DNA of 64,000 nucleotides from an uncultured Adlercreutzia sp. (lineage in GTDB: Bacteria; Actinomycetota; Coriobacteriia; Coriobacteriales; Eggerthellaceae). Both the position numbers and the translations under genes were made by a program. How positions within the stretch are numbered: position 1 is the first letter of the stretch; the number at the start of each line of letters is the position of its first letter. The notes under the pieces were generated by a model that had not been told where the DNA came from, did not search any database, and saw nothing but the letters and a program-made list of their open reading frames with translations. The stretch is from positions 1 to 64,000 of the forward strand of contig NZ_CAUASN010000016.1 in NCBI RefSeq assembly GCF_958431955.1. The letters are read 5' to 3'. Positions 49,977 through 57,030 of this stretch are shown piece after piece.

Positions 49977-50022
49977 TGAACTGCCTTCCATTTCTTGACA
50001 ACGAGAAATGGAAGGCAGTTCA
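49977..50022. repeat. 19-bp perfect inverted repeat with 8-nt loop
   Basis: TGAACTGCCTTCCATTTCT (49977-49995) and its exact complement (50004-50022) enclose TGACAACG. Stem length is well beyond chance. There is no T tract on either side, so it is not a standard intrinsic terminator. It may be a transcript-end structure, a recombination site or a small-element remnant. Confidence 0.8.
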
Positions 50023-50049
50023 GCTTTGGGACGCGGGTCGTTGCGAGGG

Positions 50050-50146
50050 CTTTCTTCGCTAAAAAGCCAAAGCACCCTAAGAGAGCTAAAAGCAAATCGC
50101 ACTCATTGAGTGCAGAATATGCTAGAATACTGCACTCAATGAGTGC
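50050..50146 (+). promoter_or_regulatory. Palindrome-bearing promoter/operator block of the AAA ATPase gene, intact copy
   Basis: Two perfect odd-length palindromes, GCACTCATTGAGTGC (50099-50113) and GCACTCAATGAGTGC (50132-50146), have centres 33 bp apart, about three helical turns. Between them is an extended -10, TGC-TAGAAT (TAGAAT 50123-50128). A dimeric repressor on both sites could loop out or cover the promoter. The ribosome site AAGGAG and GTG start follow immediately. Confidence 0.75.
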
Positions 50147-50166
50147 AATACTGTGAAGGAGCGCCC

Positions 50167-51336
50167 GTGGATCAGCTCTATGAAAATATGCATCGACTGC
50201 TCGCTAACACACCGAATCGGTTTGTTCGGTATCTCTACCCGCATATTCATTGGGAGAGCCGCATGCTCGGCATTGTCGGTCCTCGCGGCGTGGGCAAGAC
50301 GACCCTTCTCCTTCAGCACATCCTCAACAGCGATCAGGTAAATGAATCCCTCTTCGTATTTGCCGACAGCATGTACTTCGCGGAGCACACACTCTTCGAT
50401 ACCGCCGAGGCCTTCTCGAAAAACGGCGGCACCTTCCTCTATATCGACGAGGTGCACAAATACGAGGGCTGGTCGCGCGAGCTGAAAGCGATTTACGACT
50501 CCTTCCCCCATCTGCGCGTGCGTTTCACCGGCTCCTCGGTGCTCGACATCGAGAAGGGTGAGGCCGACCTCAGCCGCCGCGCCCCCAAATACCACCTGCA
50601 GGGCCTCTCCTTCCGAGAGTTCCTCACCATGCGCCACAACATCAGCTGCGAGCCCTATACGCTCGAGGAGATACTCGCCCACAAAGCTGTGATCCCGGGG
50701 GTCGAGCACCCCCTTCCTCTTTTCCGGGAATACCTCGCAAGCGGCTATTATCCGTTTGGAAGCGATCCTGAATTTGATATCGAGCTCGGTCAGGTGATCA
50801 CTCGCACCTTGGAAGTGGACATACCGCAATTCGCCAACATGAATGCCGCGACTGGCCGCAAGCTCAAACGCCTGATGGCCCTCGTAAGCACCATGGCTCC
50901 CTTCAAGCCGAGCATGGCGAGCATTGCCGGCAAAATCGAGGTGAGCCGCAACAACCTTGAGGACTACTTCATGTTCATGGAGAAGGCGGGGATGATAGCC
51001 CGGCTCAGGCAATCCGGCTCGTCCATCAACCTGCTCGGCAAAGTTGAAAAGGTGTATCTGGACAACTCCAACATCCTCATGAACCTTGGCGATGAGAACT
51101 CCGATCGAGGAACGGTTCGCGAGACCTTCTTCTTCAATCAGATGCGCGTCAACCACCTGGTGACGGCATCCCCCGTATCCGACTTCGAAATCGACGGCAT
51201 TACATTCGAGGTGGGCGGCAAGAGCAAAGGCTCCGACCAGGTGCGAAGTGCGGAGCGGGGATACGTGGTTAAGGACGATATCGAATACGGCTTTGCCAAC
51301 GTCGTGCCCCTTTGGGCCTTCGGCCTCAACTATTAG
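50167..51336 (+). CDS. AAA+ ATPase of the AAA_14/DUF4143 type
   Basis: A 389-residue ATP-binding protein. Walker A is GIVGPRGVGKTTLLLQHIL (about residues 35-53), and Walker B is TFLYIDEVHKYEGWSRELKA. Next come VRFTGSSVLDIEKGEADLSR and HLQGLSFREFL. The C-terminal DUF4143-like part starts near MASIAGKIEVSRNNLEDYFM and ends in a nuclease-like but unassigned region. GTG 50167 was chosen because AAGGAG lies 5 nt upstream; ATG 50143 lies inside the operator palindrome and has no ribosome site. Function in the cell is unknown; such genes are frequent accessory genes in actinobacteria. The yqeY-end repeat begins 42 nt after its stop. Confidence 0.88.
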   Translation: MDQLYENMHRLLANTPNRFVRYLYPHIHWESRMLGIVGPRGVGKTTLLLQHILNSDQVNESLFVFADSMYFAEHTLFDTAEAFSKNGGTFLYIDEVHKYEGWSRELKAIYDSFPHLRVRFTGSSVLDIEKGEADLSRRAPKYHLQGLSFREFLTMRHNISCEPYTLEEILAHKAVIPGVEHPLPLFREYLASGYYPFGSDPEFDIELGQVITRTLEVDIPQFANMNAATGRKLKRLMALVSTMAPFKPSMASIAGKIEVSRNNLEDYFMFMEKAGMIARLRQSGSSINLLGKVEKVYLDNSNILMNLGDENSDRGTVRETFFFNQMRVNHLVTASPVSDFEIDGITFEVGGKSKGSDQVRSAERGYVVKDDIEYGFANVVPLWAFGLNY

Positions 51337-51377
51337 CAAGTTCGGACGTGACGTCTGGCAAACGGCATAAGAACGGT

Positions 51378-51476
51378 CGCCGCCAAAGAGCTGGGCGGGA
51401 AACTGAGCTAGACCGCATCTAAGCCGCACACCACCTCCGAACGTGAAGAAGGCCTCCCCGCAGGGAGGCCTTCTCA
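51378..51476 (+). repeat. yqeY 3' end plus terminator, copy B
   Basis: It starts with codons for AAKELGGKLS and stop in a frame with no start, then the same 35-nt linker and terminator as copy A. Codon differences from copy A are AAG/AAA, GAA/GAG, CTC/CTG and AAG/AAA. It follows the AAA ATPase gene and converges on the DmsC-like gene. Confidence 0.9.
51449..51475. terminator. Terminator copy B
   Basis: GAAGGCCTCCC and GGGAGGCCTTC with a short loop, the same stem as after yqeY. It lies between the ATPase gene (plus) and the DmsC-like gene (minus) and could end both transcripts. Confidence 0.65.
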
Positions 51477-51565
51477 GTTGCGGCGCTTTGTCGAAAGCGG
51501 GCCGCTTGACCCGTCTATCCGCTAAAGCGGGGGCGCGCACCGCACGGGCACGCGCCCGGCTGTTC

Positions 51566-52438
51566 CTAGAAGAACGGGTAGATGCTCACACCGGTCATGT
51601 AGAACACCGTGCGCAGGGCGAGCGCGCTCACGAGCACGCAGGCCACGCAGATGGCGCCCCACACCTTCCAGTCGCCCTTGGCCTTGCCGGCGAAGGCGGC
51701 GGCCACGCCGCACGCCGCCGCCACGATGGCCGCGATGGAGAAACCGAGCGACGCGCCGGAGAAGGGCTCGGTGGAGCCGTCGGGCGTCACGTCGAGCGTC
51801 GGGCTCGTCGGGTCGAACCAGAACTCAACCTGCGTGTAGGCACCGGCCGTGGCCTGCATGGCGATGAGGTAGGCCACCACCAGCACCACGTTCACCACCT
51901 GGCCGATGAGGTTCACCTTGGCCGCGTAGTCGGTCGACTCGTCCTTCACGGCCACGAGAATGGCCATGGTGGCCGGGCCGAAGCCGCAGGCCGCGCCGAG
52001 CAGCGAGCCGATCTGCATGACAGTGTCCCACGCGGGCAGCGAGGCCATCATGTAGGAGTGACCCATCACACCCACGAGGATTACCGAGATCACGATACCC
52101 ACCACGGCAAGCCATGCGGGCACCTTGGCCTCATCGCCGCCGCGACGCAGGTACACGAAGTAGACCACCATCACCACGAACAGCACGATGATGGCGATGA
52201 GCTCCTGGGTGATGCCCGAGCTCAAGTGGCCGAAGCCGTTGAAGATGCGCTCCCAGTGCTCCAGGTGGAAGAACACCGCGATGCCGCCCACGACCAGAAG
52301 CGCGGTCGAGGTGATGAGCGCCGGCATCTGGGTGCGGGCGCCCTGGCCGCGCAGCGCGTAGAGGCACTGGGTGCCGAACACGCCCGCAGACCACGCCAGA
52401 AGCGTCGTAAACAGAATAAGGGGCCATTGCAGTTCCAT
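51566..52438 (-). CDS. DmsC-like membrane anchor subunit
   Basis: A 290-residue protein with eight hydrophobic helices matching DmsC: ELQWPLILFTTLLAWSAGVF, VVGGIAVFFHLEHWERIFNG, FGHLSSGITQELIAIIVLFV, and YMMASLPAWDTVMQIGSLLG. It anchors the catalytic complex to the outer face of the membrane and oxidises menaquinol. It is the last gene of the dmsA-dmsB-dmsC-like operon, 4 nt after the ferredoxin gene. Its C-terminus has an extra region around EFWFDPTSPTLDVTPDGSTE before the last helices. Confidence 0.92.
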   Translation of the reverse strand: MELQWPLILFTTLLAWSAGVFGTQCLYALRGQGARTQMPALITSTALLVVGGIAVFFHLEHWERIFNGFGHLSSGITQELIAIIVLFVVMVVYFVYLRRGGDEAKVPAWLAVVGIVISVILVGVMGHSYMMASLPAWDTVMQIGSLLGAACGFGPATMAILVAVKDESTDYAAKVNLIGQVVNVVLVVAYLIAMQATAGAYTQVEFWFDPTSPTLDVTPDGSTEPFSGASLGFSIAAIVAAACGVAAAFAGKAKGDWKVWGAICVACVLVSALALRTVFYMTGVSIYPFF

Positions 52439-52442
52439 CGCG

Positions 52443-53105
52443 CTACTCCTTTCCCTGCCACGTGCGATTACGCAGGATGTAGCAATGCTTCGGGCCGTTG
52501 CCCGTGTCGGTCAGGTGGTACACGTCCGCCTCGGTGTAGGGCTCCACCCAGTCCTTCAGGGTGGTGCGGTTCTGCATCATCTCCTCGTAGGGCGTCGCCA
52601 AGTCATGGGTGGGGGCGAGCGCCTGGAAGGAGTCGATACCGGCATCCAAATCGCCGAAGAAGCGGGCGCGGGAGCCGCACTGGGCCACGCACTGGGGCAG
52701 CTCGCCTTGGGCGGTGCGCTGCTGGCACAAGGTGCACTTCTCCACGACGCGCTCCTCCTCGTTGAGGTAGCGCACGCCATAGGGGCAGGCCATGGCACAG
52801 AACTGGCAGCCGATGCACTTCGATTTGTCGATCTGCACCGTACCGTCCTCGGTGACATGGGAGGCCTGGGTGGGGCACACCTTCACGCACTCGGGATCCT
52901 CGCAGTGCTGGCACTGGATGGGGAGGAAGTACATCTCCACGTCGGGCCAGTCGCCGGAGCCGCCCGGGGTGGGCGTGGGGCCGATGCGCAGGGTCTTGAT
53001 CCAGAAGTCGCCGGGCATGACGCCGTTGACGGTCTTGCACGCCGCCGAGCAGGCCTGGCAGCCCACGCAGCGGTTCAGGTCGGTAACGATAGCGTAGCGG
53101 GCCAT
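52443..53105 (-). CDS. DmsB-like four-cluster ferredoxin subunit
   Basis: A 220-residue iron-sulfur protein: YAIVTDLNRCVGCQACSAAC, CQHCEDPECVKVCPTQ, CIGCQFCAMACPYGVRYLNE and CTLCQQR with CVAQCGSRARFFGDLD, the DmsB arrangement for four [4Fe-4S] clusters. It passes electrons from the membrane anchor to the molybdoenzyme. It has no signal of its own and should be exported in complex with the Tat-signal catalytic subunit. ATG 53105 follows the dmsA-like stop by one base. Confidence 0.94.
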   Translation of the reverse strand: MARYAIVTDLNRCVGCQACSAACKTVNGVMPGDFWIKTLRIGPTPTPGGSGDWPDVEMYFLPIQCQHCEDPECVKVCPTQASHVTEDGTVQIDKSKCIGCQFCAMACPYGVRYLNEEERVVEKCTLCQQRTAQGELPQCVAQCGSRARFFGDLDAGIDSFQALAPTHDLATPYEEMMQNRTTLKDWVEPYTEADVYHLTDTGNGPKHCYILRNRTWQGKE

Positions 53106-53106
53106 C

Positions 53107-56100
53107 TTACATCACACTCCCATCCCACTCGGGTTCGCCTTCGAAGCGGGCACGCAGGCCCTTGCCCGTGGGCACCCACTCGCGCAGGCGCGGGTCGGAG
53201 GCGTCATGGATGCACTCCACGCCGTTCGGGTCGCACGGCACCGGGTTGCCGAACGGGGAGTTCTCAGCGGTGGCCTTGTAGACGATGGTCGGAGTGGAGC
53301 GCATGGTGGCGCAGCCGCCGACAGTGTCCTGGCCGTAGGGGTCGTTCACGCAGTTGATGCCGACGAGCTCGAAGCCATGGGAGGCCGTGTCGAACTCGGG
53401 GAACCACCAGGCGTGATTGGCATTCACCACGCCCTGGGAGATGCCGTAGTACAGATCCAGCACCTCGCGGACCTTGCCCCACGGGGTCTCGATCCACACC
53501 CAGTCGCCCTGCTTGAGACCCAGACGCTCCGCGTCCTTCGGGTTCATCTCGATGCGCGGAGACGGCCACACCTCGCGGCACCAGGGCAGCTGGCGATGCT
53601 CGGAGTGGAAGTAGGTAGGCTGACGGGAACCCGTGGTCATGAGGAAGATGTTCTCGGGCATGGCCTTCAGGGTGTCCTTGTAACCGTGGTTCATGAAGTA
53701 GGTGTCGTCAGCCTGATCGATGAGCGCCGGGTCGTACAACTCGGGCTTGGCCACCGGCGAGTCGGTAGGCTCGCGGTAGATGGGGAAGCGATCGTCGTCG
53801 CCCTGGAACTGCGGCAGGTCGGAGTGCGCCCACTTGTCGGAGTCCTCCGGCACCTCGCCCATGTTGCAGATGTAGGCCTCGCACACAAGCGACCAGATCT
53901 CCACCAGGCCCGACGCGGTCATGAAGCCGGGGTGGAAGTCCACGAGCGGGAACAGGTTGAAGCCGCCCTGCTGACGACGCCAGCCCATCTCATGACGGCG
54001 GAAGGTGCCCCAACGCTCGGGATGCCACTCGCGGCAATCCATCCAACCATGGTCGGTGAACCACTGCTTGGCCTCGGCCCAGGTGGGGCCGTCGGGGAAC
54101 TCGGCGGTCTTCCACGCGTCCACGTTGTCCTTCAGCACGCGGTCGTGATCGGGCCACAGGTAGCTCGGCGCGCCCGAGGCGTCGTAGTCGGCACCGAGCT
54201 GCTCGGACCACTTGTCGATGAAGGTCTGGCACTGCGGCGCGTAGTTGAGGTTCTCGGCCGGCGCGGCCTCGGGGTCCTTCGTGTTCCACGGCACGCCCAT
54301 GGCCTTGTACATGCCCACGTTCCAGTCAGGGTCGTAGATAGTCTCTCCCGGAGGCTCGATGGCCTGGCAGCAGCAGCCGAACATGCCACCCGAGCCCTGG
54401 GACACGCGGGTGGAGTCGATCTCCATCCAGTGCTGGCAGGGGAAGATGACGTCGGCGTTGCCGTTGTTGGGGCAGAACCACAGGTTGATATCGACGAAGA
54501 AGTCGAGCTGGGTGGTGGCATCCCACGCACGGGCGATGTTTCCCATGTTCATGATATCGCCGGACTGGCACACGCCGCCGTGCAGGGCGTACAGGGTCTC
54601 CTTGACGTTGTAGCCCACTTCCTTGTTCTCGTTCTCCATGGCCAGCGACCAGTCCGGATCCTGCAGGCAGGCGTCCCAGATGGCATTGGCATCGGCCCAA
54701 CGGGCCCAGAAGCGGTTGAGCGGGAAGCGGTCGGCGTCCACCTGACCGGCCTGGCGCATGAACACCGTCGCGGGATTCGGCCAGCCCTGGGAGGGCAGCA
54801 TGGCGCCGCCCATGCGCTTGGCAATGACGATGGCCTCCTCGTCGGAGGGCACCGCATTGCCGTAGCGCTCGGCCAGGGGAGAATCCTCGTCGATGAGGTA
54901 CTGCACGAAATCCTGCATGTGCTTGGCGACCTCTTCGAGCGAGTAGTCGCGGCCCGGCCACACCTTGGCCGCATCGCCGTAGGGAGCAGCCTTCTGCATG
55001 TTGGAACGGCCCGGGTTGCCGTCGAACTGGCTCTTGCAGGAGCCGCGGTTGCCGGCGGGCTCATCGGAGTTGCCGGTCACGCAGGACATCATCTGCAGCA
55101 CGCGGCAGTTCTGGATGGAGTTGCCGTTCTGGTCGGTGGCCAGCTGGAAGTGGATGCCGCCGTTGCCGTGGCGCGGGTCCACGCGGGTGGTCCACGTCTT
55201 CACGGCCTCCTCGTTCTTGTCGGCCGGAACGCCGGTGATCTCCTCCACCTTGTCCCAGGTGTACTGGCTCGTCAGGTCGTGGAAGCCATCCCACACGGTG
55301 CGGCACTTATAAGTGTTGCCGTCCTTCAGCTGCACCTCCACCTCGCCGGGGAACAGCGCGGGCTTCTTGGGCAGGCCGGCCGGGTTGGTCATCTTGCCCT
55401 TCTCGTTGCCCTCGTCCCAGTAGGCGTCGAACTTGGCATCGGCCGGGTCGCACCACACCGACGGGTCGGGCAGCCAGCCGGGAGCCACGAGGCCCTCCAG
55501 CGGGTGCTCGATGAACGAGCCGGTGGTCGGGATCTTGTGCATCTCGCCTTCCCACTTGCCCTCTTCGGCATCCCAGTAGGTCAGGCGGTTGTTGTTCTCG
55601 TCCCACACCATGAAGCGCTGGTACTTGCCGCCTTCCTTGATGTCGGCCTCGGTGATGAGCTTCGTGCGCATGTTGATGCCGCCGTTGCCCTCCACGAGCC
55701 AGCCTTCCGTCTTCCACGGCTTGTCGTCGCAGAACAGGAAGGGGGCGTTGGACCAGCGGCGCACCATGGTGTCGTCGTAGGCTTCGTTCTCGATGATCCA
55801 GTTGAACCAGCCGAGCGCCAGCGCGCCGTCGGTGCCGGGGCGCAGGGGCAGCCAGATGTCGGCCTCCTTGGACAGCGGCGTCACGCGCGGGTCGACGCAG
55901 ATGTGCGCCGTGGCATGCGGAGCCACATCCGAGATGGTGCGGTTGGTGGTGTCGTAGTTGGAGTACTCTACCGCGGTACCCCACTGCAGATACACCTTCG
56001 GCTCGGCCTCCACCTCCATCCAGGGGGAGCCCATCTCGTCGGTCATGATGCCGGCCCAGTGACGCGGGCCCTTGCACACCTGATAGGCCAGATGCGCGTT

Positions 56101-56625
56101 CGGGGTGCCGAACAGCTGCTTCATGCCCTGGTAGGGGCCGAGCGACCACACGCGCGAAGTGCCGCACATCACGAAGATGGACTGTCCGCCGTACTTGTCG
56201 ACGCACTCGCCCAGGCCCTGGCCGGTCAGCTCGAAGGCCTCATCCAGCGTGATGCGCACCCAGCCCGGATCGTCCGAGCCCTTGGGGTTCGTGCGCTTCA
56301 CGGGGTAGCGCAGACGGTCCGGATGATACGCCGCGTGCATGGACGACTGCGACTTTGCGCAGCAATGGCCGCGGCTCTGGGGGGCCGACTCGTCGCCCTC
56401 CACCTTGATGGCCTTGCCGTCCTGCACCGTCACCCACACGCCGCACTCCACCTTGCCGCAGGCGCGGCAGCACGTGCGCACGTGCTTCAGCTCGCCAGCG
56501 GTGGCATCGGCGTCTTCGGCGAGGGCTCGCATCGGAGCGACCATCGAGGAGCTTACTGCGGCAGCTGCGCCGGTGACGGCCATCGTCTTCACGAAGTTGC
56601 GTCGCGACATGGTTAGCTGTGCCAT
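53107..56625 (-). CDS. Large DMSO-reductase-superfamily molybdoenzyme, catalytic subunit
   Basis: A 1172-residue Tat-exported oxidoreductase (signal SRRNFVKTMAVTGAAAAVSS). A [4Fe-4S] site is formed by Cys53, Cys56, Cys61 and Cys88 or 89 (CRACGKVECGVWV ... GHCCAKSQ). Molybdopterin-guanine-dinucleotide binding stretches include IFVMCGTSRVWSLGPYQGMK, LQWGTAVEYSNYDTTNRT, RPGTDGALALGWFNWIIENE and NADVIFPCQHWMEIDS. It is several hundred residues longer than DMSO reductase (about 800). Eggerthella catechol dehydroxylases and related gut enzymes belong to the same superfamily, so the substrate may be aromatic. ATG 56625 follows AGGTGGGG. A membrane LuxR gene is divergent. Confidence 0.92.
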   Translation of the reverse strand: MAQLTMSRRNFVKTMAVTGAAAAVSSSMVAPMRALAEDADATAGELKHVRTCCRACGKVECGVWVTVQDGKAIKVEGDESAPQSRGHCCAKSQSSMHAAYHPDRLRYPVKRTNPKGSDDPGWVRITLDEAFELTGQGLGECVDKYGGQSIFVMCGTSRVWSLGPYQGMKQLFGTPNAHLAYQVCKGPRHWAGIMTDEMGSPWMEVEAEPKVYLQWGTAVEYSNYDTTNRTISDVAPHATAHICVDPRVTPLSKEADIWLPLRPGTDGALALGWFNWIIENEAYDDTMVRRWSNAPFLFCDDKPWKTEGWLVEGNGGINMRTKLITEADIKEGGKYQRFMVWDENNNRLTYWDAEEGKWEGEMHKIPTTGSFIEHPLEGLVAPGWLPDPSVWCDPADAKFDAYWDEGNEKGKMTNPAGLPKKPALFPGEVEVQLKDGNTYKCRTVWDGFHDLTSQYTWDKVEEITGVPADKNEEAVKTWTTRVDPRHGNGGIHFQLATDQNGNSIQNCRVLQMMSCVTGNSDEPAGNRGSCKSQFDGNPGRSNMQKAAPYGDAAKVWPGRDYSLEEVAKHMQDFVQYLIDEDSPLAERYGNAVPSDEEAIVIAKRMGGAMLPSQGWPNPATVFMRQAGQVDADRFPLNRFWARWADANAIWDACLQDPDWSLAMENENKEVGYNVKETLYALHGGVCQSGDIMNMGNIARAWDATTQLDFFVDINLWFCPNNGNADVIFPCQHWMEIDSTRVSQGSGGMFGCCCQAIEPPGETIYDPDWNVGMYKAMGVPWNTKDPEAAPAENLNYAPQCQTFIDKWSEQLGADYDASGAPSYLWPDHDRVLKDNVDAWKTAEFPDGPTWAEAKQWFTDHGWMDCREWHPERWGTFRRHEMGWRRQQGGFNLFPLVDFHPGFMTASGLVEIWSLVCEAYICNMGEVPEDSDKWAHSDLPQFQGDDDRFPIYREPTDSPVAKPELYDPALIDQADDTYFMNHGYKDTLKAMPENIFLMTTGSRQPTYFHSEHRQLPWCREVWPSPRIEMNPKDAERLGLKQGDWVWIETPWGKVREVLDLYYGISQGVVNANHAWWFPEFDTASHGFELVGINCVNDPYGQDTVGGCATMRSTPTIVYKATAENSPFGNPVPCDPNGVECIHDASDPRLREWVPTGKGLRARFEGEPEWDGSVM

Positions 56626-57030
56626 AAAATCCCCACCTCTCTCTTTCTGTTCCTTGCCGTTTCTCCCACCGAGTCTGCGGGCGACATGTCCCACGACGCC
56701 GCGCTGTCGAGCGACGCTGCGCCGTTTTCCCCGGGACGCTTGAAGACCGGTGCCTTACGGGCGCAATTCTACGAAGGCAGCCAGTGCACCCCTTCATAGG
56801 GCATCTATGATTCGGCTTATTATTTCTGCGGAGATAAGGTCATATGAGACCCCCTGACCTGGGGTCGAGTTGAAAGGGCCGTCATTTTTTCGCCGAGTTG
56901 CTGACTCTGTGTTATCATCGCCCAAGCGAAAATCTTGCTGCGGACATATGGGGGAGCAGCTGCATAGAGAAGTGCCGGAGGAGCGTTTCGAGGAACGCCC
57001 TTACGGGGTATGCGCTGGAAGAGGGGAACC
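56626..57030. promoter_or_regulatory. 405-nt divergent regulatory region, dmsA-like/luxR
   Basis: No gene lies here. It contains TCATAG-N5-CTATGA (56794-56810), the palindrome TCATATGA (56840-56847), and GACCCC-N7-GGGGTC near 56850-56868. On the luxR side TTATCATC may serve as a -10 near 56913. The TCATAG element recurs upstream of the polyferredoxin and chaperone operons at 60046-60090. Confidence 0.6.
56794..56810. promoter_or_regulatory. TCATAG-N5-CTATGA inverted repeat (candidate LuxR operator)
   Basis: A perfect 6-bp inverted repeat with a 5-nt centre, 169 nt upstream of the dmsA-like start codon. The outer T and the following ATTCGG also resemble the element at 60046-60090. Its spacing is right for one LuxR dimer. 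Confidence 0.55.

Larger units (their letters stand above)
49801..50166. other. 366-nt divergent region between the redox operon and the ATPase gene
   Basis: On the ferredoxin side a GGGCGAC/GTCGCCC hairpin (49839-49863) lies in the leader. A 19-bp perfect inverted repeat follows at 49977-50022, and then the 97-nt palindrome block of the ATPase gene at 50050-50146. The region is more AT-rich than its surroundings. I see no protein-coding frame with a ribosome site apart from the neighbours. Confidence 0.55.
43529..51476. mobile_element. Putative imported segment bounded by yqeY 3'-end repeats
   Basis: About 7.9 kb lies between two direct copies of the yqeY 3' end (43432-43528 and 51378-51476); the feature runs from the end of copy A to the end of copy B. 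It contains a decayed operator block, an EamA transporter, a MerR regulator, four redox genes and an AAA ATPase with its intact operator block. The second yqeY end shows only synonymous changes, as if taken from a related genome where yqeY was functional. No integrase, transposase or resolvase gene was found, so the mechanism is open; homologous or illegitimate recombination with foreign DNA is as likely as site-specific integration. Confidence 0.5.

Noticed and set aside
50143..50166. ATG 50143 as the ATPase start
   Set aside because: It lies within the second operator palindrome and lacks a ribosome site. GTG 50167 has AAGGAG at correct spacing.
43529..51476. Classical integrative element with integrase at the yqeY end
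   Set aside because: Every frame of reasonable length was read; none resembles a tyrosine or serine recombinase or a transposase. The boundary repeats stand, but the mechanism cannot be named.
53206..56616. 1136-codon open frame on the plus strand
   Set aside because: It is exactly antisense to the catalytic molybdoenzyme gene. Its product is rich in His, Val, Leu, Gly and Arg as expected from antisense high-GC DNA, and it has no ribosome site.
33031..56776. AATTCTACGAA shared near 33031 and 56766
   Set aside because: Only about 11 identical bases without matching context; too short to call a repeat or a common operator.
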